A DNA stretch of 32,405 nucleotides from Lojkania enalia (Eukaryota; Ascomycota; Dothideomycetes; Pleosporales), in contig ML986871.1 in assembly GCA_010094045.1 (NCBI GenBank), positions 1 through 32,405 of the forward strand. Reading direction: 5' to 3'. Both the position numbers and the translations under genes were made by a program. The notes below the pieces were generated by a model. The model was not told the DNA's origin. It worked only from the letters and a program-made list of their open reading frames with translations, and ran no database searches. Of this stretch, positions 23,531 to 32,405 are shown one piece after another. How positions within the stretch are numbered: position 1 is the first letter of the stretch; each line of letters starts with the position of its first letter.

Positions 23531-23657
23531 AAGGTTCTTAACACTAGAATTAAGGTTAAGGTAGAGTTTTTAGTATTAGAGTATAAGTTAAGTAGAGATT
23601 CTTAGTATTAAGGTTAAGGTTAGAATAGGGTTCTTAGTACTAGAGTATAAAGTTAAG
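23531..23657. repeat. Four-unit ~32-bp minisatellite with TTAAGG-like ends
   Basis: Units at about 23531-23560, 23561-23592, 23593-23623 and 23624-23657 share the pattern tagRgttcttagtactaga followed by a ttaaggttaag-type end. The ttaaggttaaggttag stretch resembles degenerate telomeric repeat but is not (TTAGGG)n. Confidence 0.7.
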
Positions 23658-24777
23658 ATAGAGGTACTCTATAAAGTTTCTTTATAATTATAGAAAATAT
23701 TTATATATTATATATTTATTATATATTATATATTAAATATTTATTATAGTAAATTATTATAGTAGAAAACTAGTTTTATTTAAAATAGCCTTTTTTAAGC
23801 CTAAAACTATTTAGGGATTATAATTCTAATTTAATAAAAGACTAAACTTCTTATAGTATTATTTTACTAAATATATATCTTTATTTTAGATAGTAACCTA
23901 CTTTATATAAATTATATTTATATTATAGTTTAGTATAATTAGTATTAAATAGTATAAATTATATAAAAAATATATACCTTTAAAGAACCTAATAAAAAAA
24001 ACCTTAGTAGACTTTTAGAAAGTCTTAATTATACTCTATTACTAATATATCTTACTACTATAAGTATCTTTCTAAACTATAGTAGTAATTTTATAGATTA
24101 GCCGTAAAAAAGAGAGCTTTTAAAAAAAGAGTTTAATACTCTTCTAATATTATTTAATCTATTAAAGTATAATAGCTATATTTTATTAGTATATAACTAT
24201 AATAAAAACTTATAATAACTTACTCCTAGAGTAATAGTAATACTTTACTAGTATAGGCTTTACTAGTATAGGTACCTTATAAGTTAATTTAGTAGCGAGC
24301 TATTTTTAGAAAAATTTACTACTTATTAGAACGATTTTAAATTATACTATTTCTTAAGTATAGAATATTATATATTAATAGTAGTAAGGTAGAATAGTTA
24401 ATATTAATAATTAAGATTAATAGTATAAAGCTAAATTAAGGTTTATTAATAGATACTTAAAATATAAATATAGATACTAAGATATATATATATTAAAAGC
24501 TAGTACTAAATTAGAATTATAAAGTAAAACTAATAAGGTATTTAGATATATATTATAAGAATACTATAATAAAAAACTATAATAACTTACTATCTTATAA
24601 AACTAGTAGTATACTTTTTAGTAATAGTTTTTTATACTAAACTAACTAATATTTTATATTTATTCAGATAAGTATATATTTTATTATTACTTCTATCTAA
24701 TCTATACTAGTAGGTAGTATATATATTTATTGTATTAAGCCTAATATTCTACTATAACTCTTCTTCCTATTATACTT
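23658..24777. other. Unrecognised decayed sequence left of Gypsy C
   Basis: 1.1 kb without a recognisable gene. It holds an AT-only near-palindrome at 23694-23745, and a motif repeated at about 24190-24225 and 24568-24595 (actataataaaaa followed by ataataacttact). Some plus-strand frames have long runs between stops near 24340-24580 (R-I-L-Y-I-N-S-S-K-V-E and so on), but I cannot match them to a family. It is the left side of the site into which Gypsy C inserted, so it and 31657-32405 were once joined. Confidence 0.45.
24773..24777. repeat. Target site duplication of Gypsy C, left copy (TACTT)
   Basis: TACTT here pairs with TACTC at 31652-31656. A single C-to-T change explains the difference. 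Confidence 0.65.
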
Positions 24778-25146
24778 TATAACAGCTCTTCTAATCGGCC
24801 TGGTATAGGGCGAGGTAATAACTAAGTATAATCACGTGCTATAAAGTATATTATTCTTATAGACTTATAATAGAAGTATATAAGTAGAGTATATAAAAGA
24901 TATTTAAGTTAACTATAAAAAGCTATAAAGATTAGAGTTGCGAGGTTATTAAATATAATTTAGTTCTCTTATTATTTTCTTACTTAATTATTTAGTCGAC
25001 TAAGCTACTAAGTATATTTAGTTACTTAGTTAACTAAGCTACTAAGTATATTATATACCTTATACTAGTCTTATTCTTCTAGCTATATAAAGTCCTAGAT
25101 CTTAATTAGGTCTAGTATAGGGGTTCTAGTAAGAATGCCTATAATA
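24778..25146 (-). repeat. Gypsy C LTR (3' LTR in element orientation)
   Basis: 369 bp. It begins tataacagctcttctaatcg and ends cctataata, decayed from TG...CA. It contains a ~34-bp tandem pair (24992-25025 and from 25026) built round ttagtYRactaagctactaa, each with a 12-bp palindrome (ttagtcgactaa or ttagttaactaa). Confidence 0.9.
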
Positions 25147-25161
25147 CTACCTTCCCCTTTT
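25147..25161 (-). other. Polypurine tract of Gypsy C
   Basis: The minus strand reads aaaaggggaaggtag next to the 3' LTR. It is the expected priming site for plus-strand synthesis and confirms the minus orientation. Confidence 0.75.
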
Positions 25162-25510
25162 AAACTCTTAGCCTAAGAGTTTTCCTATTCTAAACTAGTA
25201 TATAGTAGGGTTAATATACTACTTTTACTAAGACTATATATATTCCTAATACCTCCCCTTTATTGTTTAACTTTAAATAGGTACTATTATACTAATTATA
25301 TAGACTGTTTAGGTAAAACAATTATACCTTATTTCTAGTATTCCTATAAAGGGTTAACTTATAAGGTAGATAAGAAGAAGATATTTAAAAAGTTATATTA
25401 TTTAGAATATCTTTATACTAGTATATATTTATTATATAATATAGATTATAATACTTAGATTACTTATATATTTCGGTCCTATAATACTAGTTCGTTCCTA
25501 ATTCTTTCTA

Positions 25511-25840
25511 GTAGTAAAGCGGGATGCTAAAGTTGTAAAGCTGGAGGAGGAGATCTATCTAGCCTAGGAGGAGTTAGAGCAACTTTTTAATAAGGTGGTA
25601 GTAGCTTATATAAAGATTTAGCACCTTTATAAAGTTTATAAATAAGTAAAGTATAGGTAGATAGAGGGTTATAAACGTATATAGGAGTAGCTTAAGGAGG
25701 AGGAGGAAGTAGATTATAAGGCGGGTCTTCTTTTTAAGGTGGAGTCGCCTCTTATAATACAGCTAATACTATTTAATCTTACTACTCTATCTCTAGGTTT
25801 TCTTTATAAATTTGGGTTTTATAATATATCTATAATACTA
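25511..25840 (+). pseudogene. Antisense coiled-coil reading frame in Gypsy C
   Basis: A plus-strand frame (~110 codons, about seven stops at likely former Gln, Arg or Trp codons) opposite to gag-pol, between the chromodomain end and the 3' LTR. It reads V-V-K-R-D-A-K-V-V-K-L-E-E-E-I-Y-L-A, then E-E-L-E-Q-L-F-N-K-V-V-V-A-Y, then L-K-E-E-E-E-V: a charged heptad-like pattern typical of a coiled coil. The reading may extend upstream through 25280-25510. The general look (a charged helix after a Cys-rich start) recalls fungal hypothetical proteins found in transposon-rich regions, but the family is not identified. Its position matches the antisense frame in element B. Confidence 0.55.
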
Positions 25841-25849
25841 TAGGGCTAA

Positions 25850-28800
25850 AGTTTTCTTCTAGCTCTTAGGTATTATTCTATAGGTTCTTATATTTATCTA
25901 TTCCTAACTATTTTATTAGATAGTATTATTTACTATTCTATATCTTATATTTTATTATTTTCTTAACTTTCTATTCTTAATCTTCTCTATATACGTCTAT
26001 ATTATATACTACTAGTTTAGTATTTTAAGGTGCCTTTTCTATAAGCGTAATATAGAAGGTTAGGTAGATTTTTATAGTTGTAGGTAATTTAAGTTAATAG
26101 TTTATAGATAATATCTATTCTTTAATCTTATATAGTTCGATTTTAATATAGTCTAGTTTACTACTTAGTTGTTTACTTTAAATATTTCGTCTTAGTAGCT
26201 AAACTTTTTCTCCCTTCTTAAAGTAAGATAGTTGTTTATATTTCTTATTATAGTATTTCTTTATAGTATATTATAGGAACTAAAGGTCTTTTTTTAGTAA
26301 GTTTTACGTTTATTAAATAATCTTAACTTATTCTTATATTTAGGATGCTTATAATACTACTTTAGTTAGGATATTATATATTTTTAGTTTATACCTATAG
26401 TTTACTATAAATAGTAATACTCCGGTTATACTATATATAGTACTATTATACGCGAGTTATACTATTAGTAGTAGTATTACCTAATTATTTTATCTATAGT
26501 TAAAGTAGTACTATAGGTATTACTCTACTATTTAGTTTATTCGTTCTATCTATCTATCTATTTATAAGTAAAATACTGTAGATATTTTATATTTAATTTC
26601 TAGTAAGTTTATAATTATCTACTAAAACTTTAAAGTAAACTTAATATCTTAGTCTATAATTATCTTCTAGAGTACTCTATACTATACTATAATCTATTTT
26701 AAGAAGATGTTTACAACTTATTCTACTAGTAATACTTTATTATAGGGGATAAAGTAGGTATACTTTATAAGTCTATCTACAATTATTATAATAGAGTTGT
26801 ATACTTCTCCCTTAAGGTAGTTTTTTAACTTTAATAGCTTAACGATAAAGTCTATAGTAATTTCCGTTTATAGTTTAGTAGATATTTTTAGATTTTATAA
26901 TAGTCTATAAGATATATATCTATTAGGTTTATTTTATTAATAGTCTATATATTCTTATAACGTATTTTTTATCTATTCCCTTACTTTAGGAAAGTAGAAT
27001 CCCCTAAGGATTCGTTCTAGCGTTTTTTCTATTCCTTAGTATCTATAAGTAGGAGCTTTATAAAATTGCCTAATAAATTCTTTTCTAACTTTAACTAGTA
27101 TATAGATTTAATTATAGACGTATAATAGTCTATCTATCTATTCTAGTTTCTATTCTTAGAGTTCTTCGGGTATCCCGTCTATTACTAATCTAATTAGTAT
27201 TATCCAGCTTACTTCTTTAGTAATAGTTATTACTGTAAGTTGTAGGTAATTATATATTATACTTCTATCTTATTATCTTTTTAATAGTATAGCTGTAGTT
27301 CCTTTCTCTTACTCGTATCTCGATAGTCTACTTAGTACGTCTACTCTTTAGTTCTATTTTCCGCTAATATAGATAATCTTAAAGTTGAATATAGCTAGTT
27401 CTTATAACTATCTAACCTATTTAGGGGTAAGGGTTTTAGTAGTAAAGAAGGTAGTAAGGTTCTTATAATTATAATAGACTTTAGTTTACTATTTTACTCT
27501 TTATAGATATATACGCTATTCTTTAAAGCATGCTATAATAGCTAGGAGTTCTTAGTCGTATATATTATAGTTTATTTCTACTAGTATAAGTTTCTATAAG
27601 TAATATACTACTAGATATTATTTCCTATTATAGATTTATATAAGAATTCTAGCTATTTTTATTCCTAATGCGTCGGTTTCTATAAAAGCTTTCTTTTCTA
27701 GGTTATAGAGTTTTAGTACTAGTTCCTACTAAAATTGTTTCTTAACTTCTTAGAAGGCCTTTTCTTATTTGTTTTCCTATATAAAGGTAATATCTTTCTT
27801 TAATAGTTAAGTTAGGGGTATAATTATATTACTTTAATTATTAATAAAGGTTTAATAGAAGTTATAAAATCTTATAAAGGATTAGATATCTTTAACTAAC
27901 TTTAAGGTTAGCTAGTCTTTAATTACTACTAATTTATTTAGGTCTATTTATAGTTGCCCTAGTTTAATAATAAATCCTAAGTAGTCTATTTTTATAGTAT
28001 AGAATTTGTACTTTCTTACTTTAAGGTATAGTTTTACTACTTATAATACGCGTAGTACTTATTCGATATATTCCTTATATTCCTATTTTATTTTTAAATA
28101 TACGAGAATATCGTCTAAATATACTATATAGAATCGTCTAAGGTAGAGTCTTAATACTTTATTAATTTGTTTTTAGAAGGTAGCTGGTGTGTTAACAAGT
28201 CTAAATAGTATAACTAGGTATTTAAAGAGTCTCTTTTTTATTCTAAATACTATTTTCTATTTATCTTCTTCTTTAATATAGATTTAATAGTATACGTTCT
28301 AGATGTCTAATTTTATAAAGATAGTAACTTCTCTTAATTAGTTTCTTAAATCACGAATAAGTAGTAAAGGATATCGATCCTTAATTATAATATTATTAAG
28401 GGTGCGATAATCGATATATATTTATAGATTAGTTATTCCTTTCTTATCTATAAAGAGTATAGGGTGTGCTACTAGTAAGTTTAATTCTCTAATTATTCCC
28501 TTCTTCAGGTATTCGTCTATATATTATTCTAGAGCCTCTATTTCCCTTAATATTAGGCTATATATTAGTCCGTATCTAGGTTCTTTTCCTAGTTATAATT
28601 TAATTTTATAGTTGTATTCTCTATATTTAGGTAGATATTATAGTAGTTCTTAGAGCTGTTTTATTAAATATTAGTATTCCTTAGGTATACTATATAATAT
28701 ATTTTCTATTAGAAATAATTCTTTTACTACTTCTTTTACTATTACAGCAAATTATTCCTTAATTAGTTAGCTAGAGTTTTTAAGGATAATTTGTCCCGTT

Positions 28801-29150
28801 TACTAATTTATCTAAAAGTTTTCTTTTCTCAACTATAAGATTTCTAAGATAATATTATAGTTAGTAATTTCTATAATTTAGAATATTTGTCCTTATTAGG
28901 TTGTTCCTAGAATTTTAAACTCTCCTAGTTCTATAGTATATATAACTTTCTTCTAGAAATCTTTCTCTTCTATAGTTTAAATTATATAAGGTTATTCTAG
29001 TTATATTATAGATATTCCTTTTCTAGTAATATAGTTACTAGCTATAAAATTTTTTATTACTCTACTATTAATAAGTATATATATTTTATAGTTATAGTAC
29101 TATCTAGGTATTATAAGGTAGTATTCTCCTACGTTTCTATATAACTAAGT
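25850..29150 (-). pseudogene. Gypsy C pol: protease, RT, RNase H, integrase, chromodomain
   Basis: Minus strand. Protease: L-I-N-S-R (29061-29069 codes N-S-R, from DSG), then N-F-I-A-S-N-Y-I. Reverse transcriptase (about 28650-27950): K-L-D-I-*-N-V-Y-Y, F-R-I-K-K-R-L-F-K-Y-L, N-T-P-A-T-F and an intact Y-L-D-D-I-L-V-Y (28098-28121). RNase H (about 27760-27430): N-I-Y-D-*-E-L-L-A-I-I. Integrase (about 27300-26100): V-D-R-L-I-K-Y, I-I-T-D-*-D-I-K-F and a Q-I-D-R-Q-I-E form of QTDGQTE. The chromodomain is near 25990-25850 (V-K-K-I-I-K-Y-K then Y-Y-L-I-K). The integrase keeps at least one catalytic Asp. Stops are fewer than in element A but still many. Confidence 0.85.
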
Positions 29151-30049
29151 TGTCTTAGGCTAGTAGGCTATTACTTCTTTTATAGATATATATTTTAGGT
29201 ATTTCCGTTCTAGGTATTTATACTATAGTCTTTCTCTAACGTATACTTTAGATAATAGAGGTCTAGATTTAAGTACTATATAGCTTTAGGTTTATTTAAT
29301 AACTTCCTATTCTATTATAGCTTCTTACTTTATAGGGTTTCCCAGTACTTCGTTCTTATTTAATTGTTTTAGCTATATGCCTGTATTTTCTTTTCTTTCT
29401 TAGTAGGCTTTATACTATCGTTTAATATACGATATTTATACTATCTCGAAATATACTAGATAGTATTAGTTTATATAGGGGTTATTATCTTCTCTAACCT
29501 AGTAGTTCTATTCTTATTTATATTATAATGCCTTTAGTATCTAGTATTTTACTAGCACTTCGTTTTATAAGAAAGCTACTACTTTCCGTACTATATACGC
29601 AGCCTTATCCTAATCTATTATATTAAGGTGCTCTTCTACTACTTTTATAGTTTCTATCTATTTTTAGAAATATAAGAAGCAGATTTTCCTAGGATAGGTA
29701 TTTTACTATTCTTTGTAAACGTCGATAATATTTTATTCTAATCTATTCTTATTATAGAATTTTATAGGTAGTTTATCTTATAAAGTAACTATAGGAGCTG
29801 GTATTCCCTATTTATACTCGATTATTCCTCGTTAGTATATAGAATATACTCTAGGTACTAGCTTAGATATTAGTACTCTAATAGTAGCTCCTTCTATTTA
29901 TAACGGGGTATTTATTTTTTTATCTTTATTAGACATTTTCTAAACTTCTTCCAGCTATCTTTTTATATATTCCTATATTACTGTAAGTTATATTTTCTTT
30001 TAAAGCTAATATCTTATAGCTTCTTTAAGTTGTTAGTATATTTAATACT

Positions 30050-31150
30050 TGTCTTTGTTATAAAAGGACTAATATAAGGTTCTATATTCTATAGTTGCAG
30101 CTAGTTTTTCTTTACTTACTTCTTACGGTTTATCTTCCGTAGGCCGGTTTCTTTTTTCTTTCTTTTTACTTTAATATTCCTTTACTATATATTCTAGTTT
30201 TTAACAATTATAATACTTAATATCTTTTTTCTAAGTCTTCTTTTCCTAAGTCGCCTATAACTTAAGCTTCTTTTCTCTAGTAGTACTTAGATCTATAGGT
30301 CCGCCCGCGTTAGCAGCCTTTACTAAGAAGTATATCCTTTAGTAGTACGCTTATTTTTCCTTATTTTTAAACTAGTATAGTTTATTATCGATTCTCTTTA
30401 CTAGTTAGAAGTATAATACTAGGTCCTACGGTTGCTCTATATACATTATTACTCTTCTTATTTCTATTTTTAATCCTCTATAAAACTTTATAATTATACT
30501 ATAGTCGTTCTATATAACTTTATTTAAGAGCTGTTAGAAGCTCGATATATATAAGGTAACAGATTCTAGTTAAACTAGGTTGTAGAGTCTATCTTCTACT
30601 ACTTATACTTTATTAATATTTCTAAATACTAGTTTAAGTTTCTATTAGAAGTATACTAGGTTTATAAATATTACCTTAGTTTTACTCTTCTAGTATTCTT
30701 CTGCGTGGTTCTTAAAATCTATTAGGAAGGACTAGAACTAGTCAAATAGTTTACCTATTAAGTATACTTTTATAAATAGTACTTTCTTATTCTTATATTA
30801 AATAATATCGAGGTTGGTATTAATATAGATTTTTACTACTACTAGGAATCCTTTAAGCTTAGACCTAGTTCCGTTAAATTTATTAAGTAGTACTAGTTTA
30901 ATTTATTATTAGTAATATATTATTAGTAGTACTCTTTTAACTTATTTAAGTTTTTGGATAATTCCCGTAAGTTCTATCTCTTATTTACTATTAACTATTC
31001 CTTATATTCCTTTAAGACTTTTAAGAAGGCTGTCCTAAATTTCCTTTAGGCTTCTTATCTATTTATCTACTAGAACTAGCTATTCCTATTATTATGCTAA
31101 TTTATTCTATATTCTTATAAATATAGTTATTATACCTACCTCTAAAGAGG
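30050..31150 (-). pseudogene. Gypsy C gag with zinc knuckle
   Basis: Minus strand. The core shows F-L-I-D-F-K-N-H-A-E-E-Y and, further on, I-I-K-F-Y-R-G-L-K-I-E-I-R-R-V. Then comes A-N-A-G-G-P-I-D-L-S-T-T, the linker that often precedes the knuckle in Gypsy gag. The zinc knuckle is at 30215-30171: Y-Y-N-C-*-K-L-E-Y-I-V-K-E-Y, a decayed CX2CX4HX4C. Its product would form the capsid and bind element RNA. Limits are approximate. Confidence 0.75.
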
Positions 31151-31282
31151 TGGCTTTACTAGCTAATCCCGATATTCTACTTACGTGAGTTTCCTATGTT
31201 ACTTACTGAAGGTATCTCTTTCCTTATAACTAGGGTAGTCTAACTAGTCTTACTTCTTCTAGCCTTACGAGGGTAGTTAAAG

Positions 31283-31651
31283 TATAACAGCTCTTCTAAT
31301 CGGCCTAGTATAGGGTAGGATAATAACTAAGTATAATTATATACTATAAAGTATATTATTCTTATAGGCTTATAATAGAAGTATGTAAGTAGAGTATATA
31401 AAGGATATTTAAGTTAACTATAAAGAGCTATAAAGATTAGAGTCGTAAGGTTGTTAAATATAATTTAGTTCCCTTATTATTTTCTTACTTAATTACTTAG
31501 TTAACTAAGCTACTAAGTATATTTAGTTATTTAGTTAACTAAACTACTAAGCGTGTTATATACCTTATACTAGTCTTATTCTTCTAATTATATAGAGTTC
31601 TAAATCTTAATTAGGTCTAGTGTGGGGGTTCTAGTAAAGATACCTATAATA
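31283..31651 (-). repeat. Gypsy C LTR (5' LTR in element orientation)
   Basis: 369 bp, the same length as 24778-25146, with the same ends. Visible differences are transitions. The tandem pair with ttagttaactaa palindromes is present here as well. Confidence 0.9.
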
Positions 31652-31656
31652 TACTC
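31652..31656. repeat. Target site duplication of Gypsy C, right copy (TACTC)
   Basis: TACTC, probably the less mutated form of the original target; its partner is TACTT at 24773-24777. Confidence 0.65.
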
Positions 31657-32405
31657 TTATTAATATAACTTTAAATCTTCGATTTATTATATACTTTTAT
31701 TATAGTTTTTATAAAATGTTAACTATTAAAGTAGAGCCTATTAATAATAATTTTTTCGATAGTCTAGATAGTTTACTACTATTAAAGCTATTAAAGCTGC
31801 TAGTTAGCTTCAACTAAAATAAGTAGGTAAAATTAATATAGGTAAGTAATTATACTAGTCTTTTATTATAGTTTACTAATAAATATAAGGCTAGTAGTTA
31901 GAAGATTATAAAATTAAATATATTCTTTTACTATATAGTTAAACTAGTTCTTAAAAAGGCTGTCTAACTAACCTTATAGTACCCTTTAAAGGTATACTTA
32001 GTAATACTAAATGCGTTATCTAATATAGAAATAAGGCTATATTACTTACTATTAAGAAGAAGACTATTAAGAGTACTAAGAAGAGGCAGCTATAGAAAAG
32101 TGCTGAATATATAGTACTAGGGGAAGAAGAAAAAAAAAGATATTAGATAAAGCTATTAAAGCTATAGTAGAGAAGTACTTTAATAATTATAAGTCTAGTA
32201 AGTTATTATAATTATTTATTACATATATATATATACTTATAAGTAAATAGATAATTAATTAAAAGTAAGGTAAAAAGTTTTCTATTTAAAATAGAAGTAT
32301 ATTAACTAAAAGATTAGCCTTAAACGTTATTAAATAGTTCTATTAAAGGCTACTAGTTAAGAGAAAGATATATCTACTATATAAGAATTAGCTTATAGTC
32401 TATTA
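31657..32405 (+). other. Unrecognised decayed sequence right of Gypsy C
   Basis: About 750 bp running off the window. An ATG-started frame at 31716-31817 codes ~34 residues, beginning M-L-T-I-K-V-E-P and rich in Asn, Asp and Leu, but has no visible ribosome context and is short. Farther on, plus-strand frames are basic: K-K-K-T-I-K-S-T-K-K-R near 32050 and R-R-K-K-K-I-L-D-K-A-I-K near 32125-32165. This may be the remnant of another mobile element's coding region. I cannot name a family. Confidence 0.35.

Larger units (their letters stand above)
24778..31651 (-). mobile_element. Full-length Ty3/Gypsy chromovirus C (6.9 kb)
   Basis: Two direct 369-bp LTRs with 5-bp flanking repeats (TACTT/TACTC) enclose gag and pol on the minus strand. 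Gag has a zinc knuckle. Pol runs protease, reverse transcriptase, RNase H, integrase, chromodomain. A purine tract abuts the 3' LTR. G/C survives better here than in element A, and YLDD is intact, suggesting a younger insertion or less RIP. As in B, a plus-strand frame lies between pol and the 3' LTR. It is distinct from B: different LTR sequence and length, and a different chromodomain. Confidence 0.9.

Noticed and set aside
23694..23745. AT-only near-palindrome as a replication origin or centromere core
   Set aside because: Low-complexity AT sequence folds this way easily, and nothing else nearby supports such a role.
24992..25060. CRISPR-like spaced repeats
   Set aside because: Only two ~34-bp units within an LTR, both copied in the partner LTR; there are no spacers of regular length and this is eukaryotic DNA.
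31716..31817. Small intact gene starting with ATG
   Set aside because: 34 codons in a decayed region, no support from context or similarity; described only within the unassigned block.
1..32405. Mitochondrial or plasmid DNA because of the AT richness
   Set aside because: The sequence is composed of nuclear Ty3/Gypsy elements and helicase genes with RIP-type stops, with no mitochondrial genes.

Overview
This window looks like an AT-rich, heterochromatic, gene-free block from a filamentous ascomycete (Pezizomycotina) nuclear genome. Two things point there. First, CA and TG dinucleotides are almost absent over hundreds of bases at a time while TA is everywhere, and every old reading frame is broken by TAA/TAG where CAA, CAG, CGA or TGG would be expected. 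That is the mark of repeat-induced point mutation (RIP, C-to-T in CpA on both strands). Second, the decayed genes are typical of these fungi: chromodomain-bearing Ty3/Gypsy retrotransposons and OrsD (DUF3505)-RecQ helicase genes of the telomere-linked helicase type. I found no intact host gene, tRNA, rRNA or CRISPR. All protein calls come from reading decayed frames by eye and allowing for RIP changes.

Layout. 1-7957: a head-to-tail array of OrsD-RecQ helicase pseudogene copies on the minus strand. Copies 1, 2 and 4 are each headed by a conserved ~235-bp leader repeat 'R' (R2, R3, R4), and each is cut at a different place at its 3' end. 7958-10653 and 18086-about 20405: one old Ty3/Gypsy element (A, plus strand), cut in two. 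10654-18085: a full-length Ty3/Gypsy chromovirus (B, minus strand) with 518-bp LTRs and a TAGAT target duplication, lying inside the integrase gene of A. About 20406-23481: another OrsD-RecQ helicase copy (copy 3, minus strand), carrying helicase motifs the array copies lack. 23482-24777: a 32-bp minisatellite, an AT-rich near-palindrome and unrecognised decayed sequence. 24778-31651: a second full-length chromovirus (C, minus strand) with 369-bp LTRs. 31657-32405: more unrecognised sequence, the other side of the site C entered.

Order of events. A is the oldest (its reverse transcriptase YVDD box is now YINN). B entered A later, and B and C both still read YLDD. Their paired LTRs have equal lengths and differ, where compared, by transitions, so RIP acted after insertion. 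B and C share an unusual feature: decayed plus-strand reading frames for charged, coiled-coil-like proteins, antisense to gag-pol and lying between the end of pol and the 3' LTR. The most interesting structure is the helicase array: a fixed leader end joined to four different truncation points, which suggests a defined amplification or end-capture process, perhaps subtelomeric.
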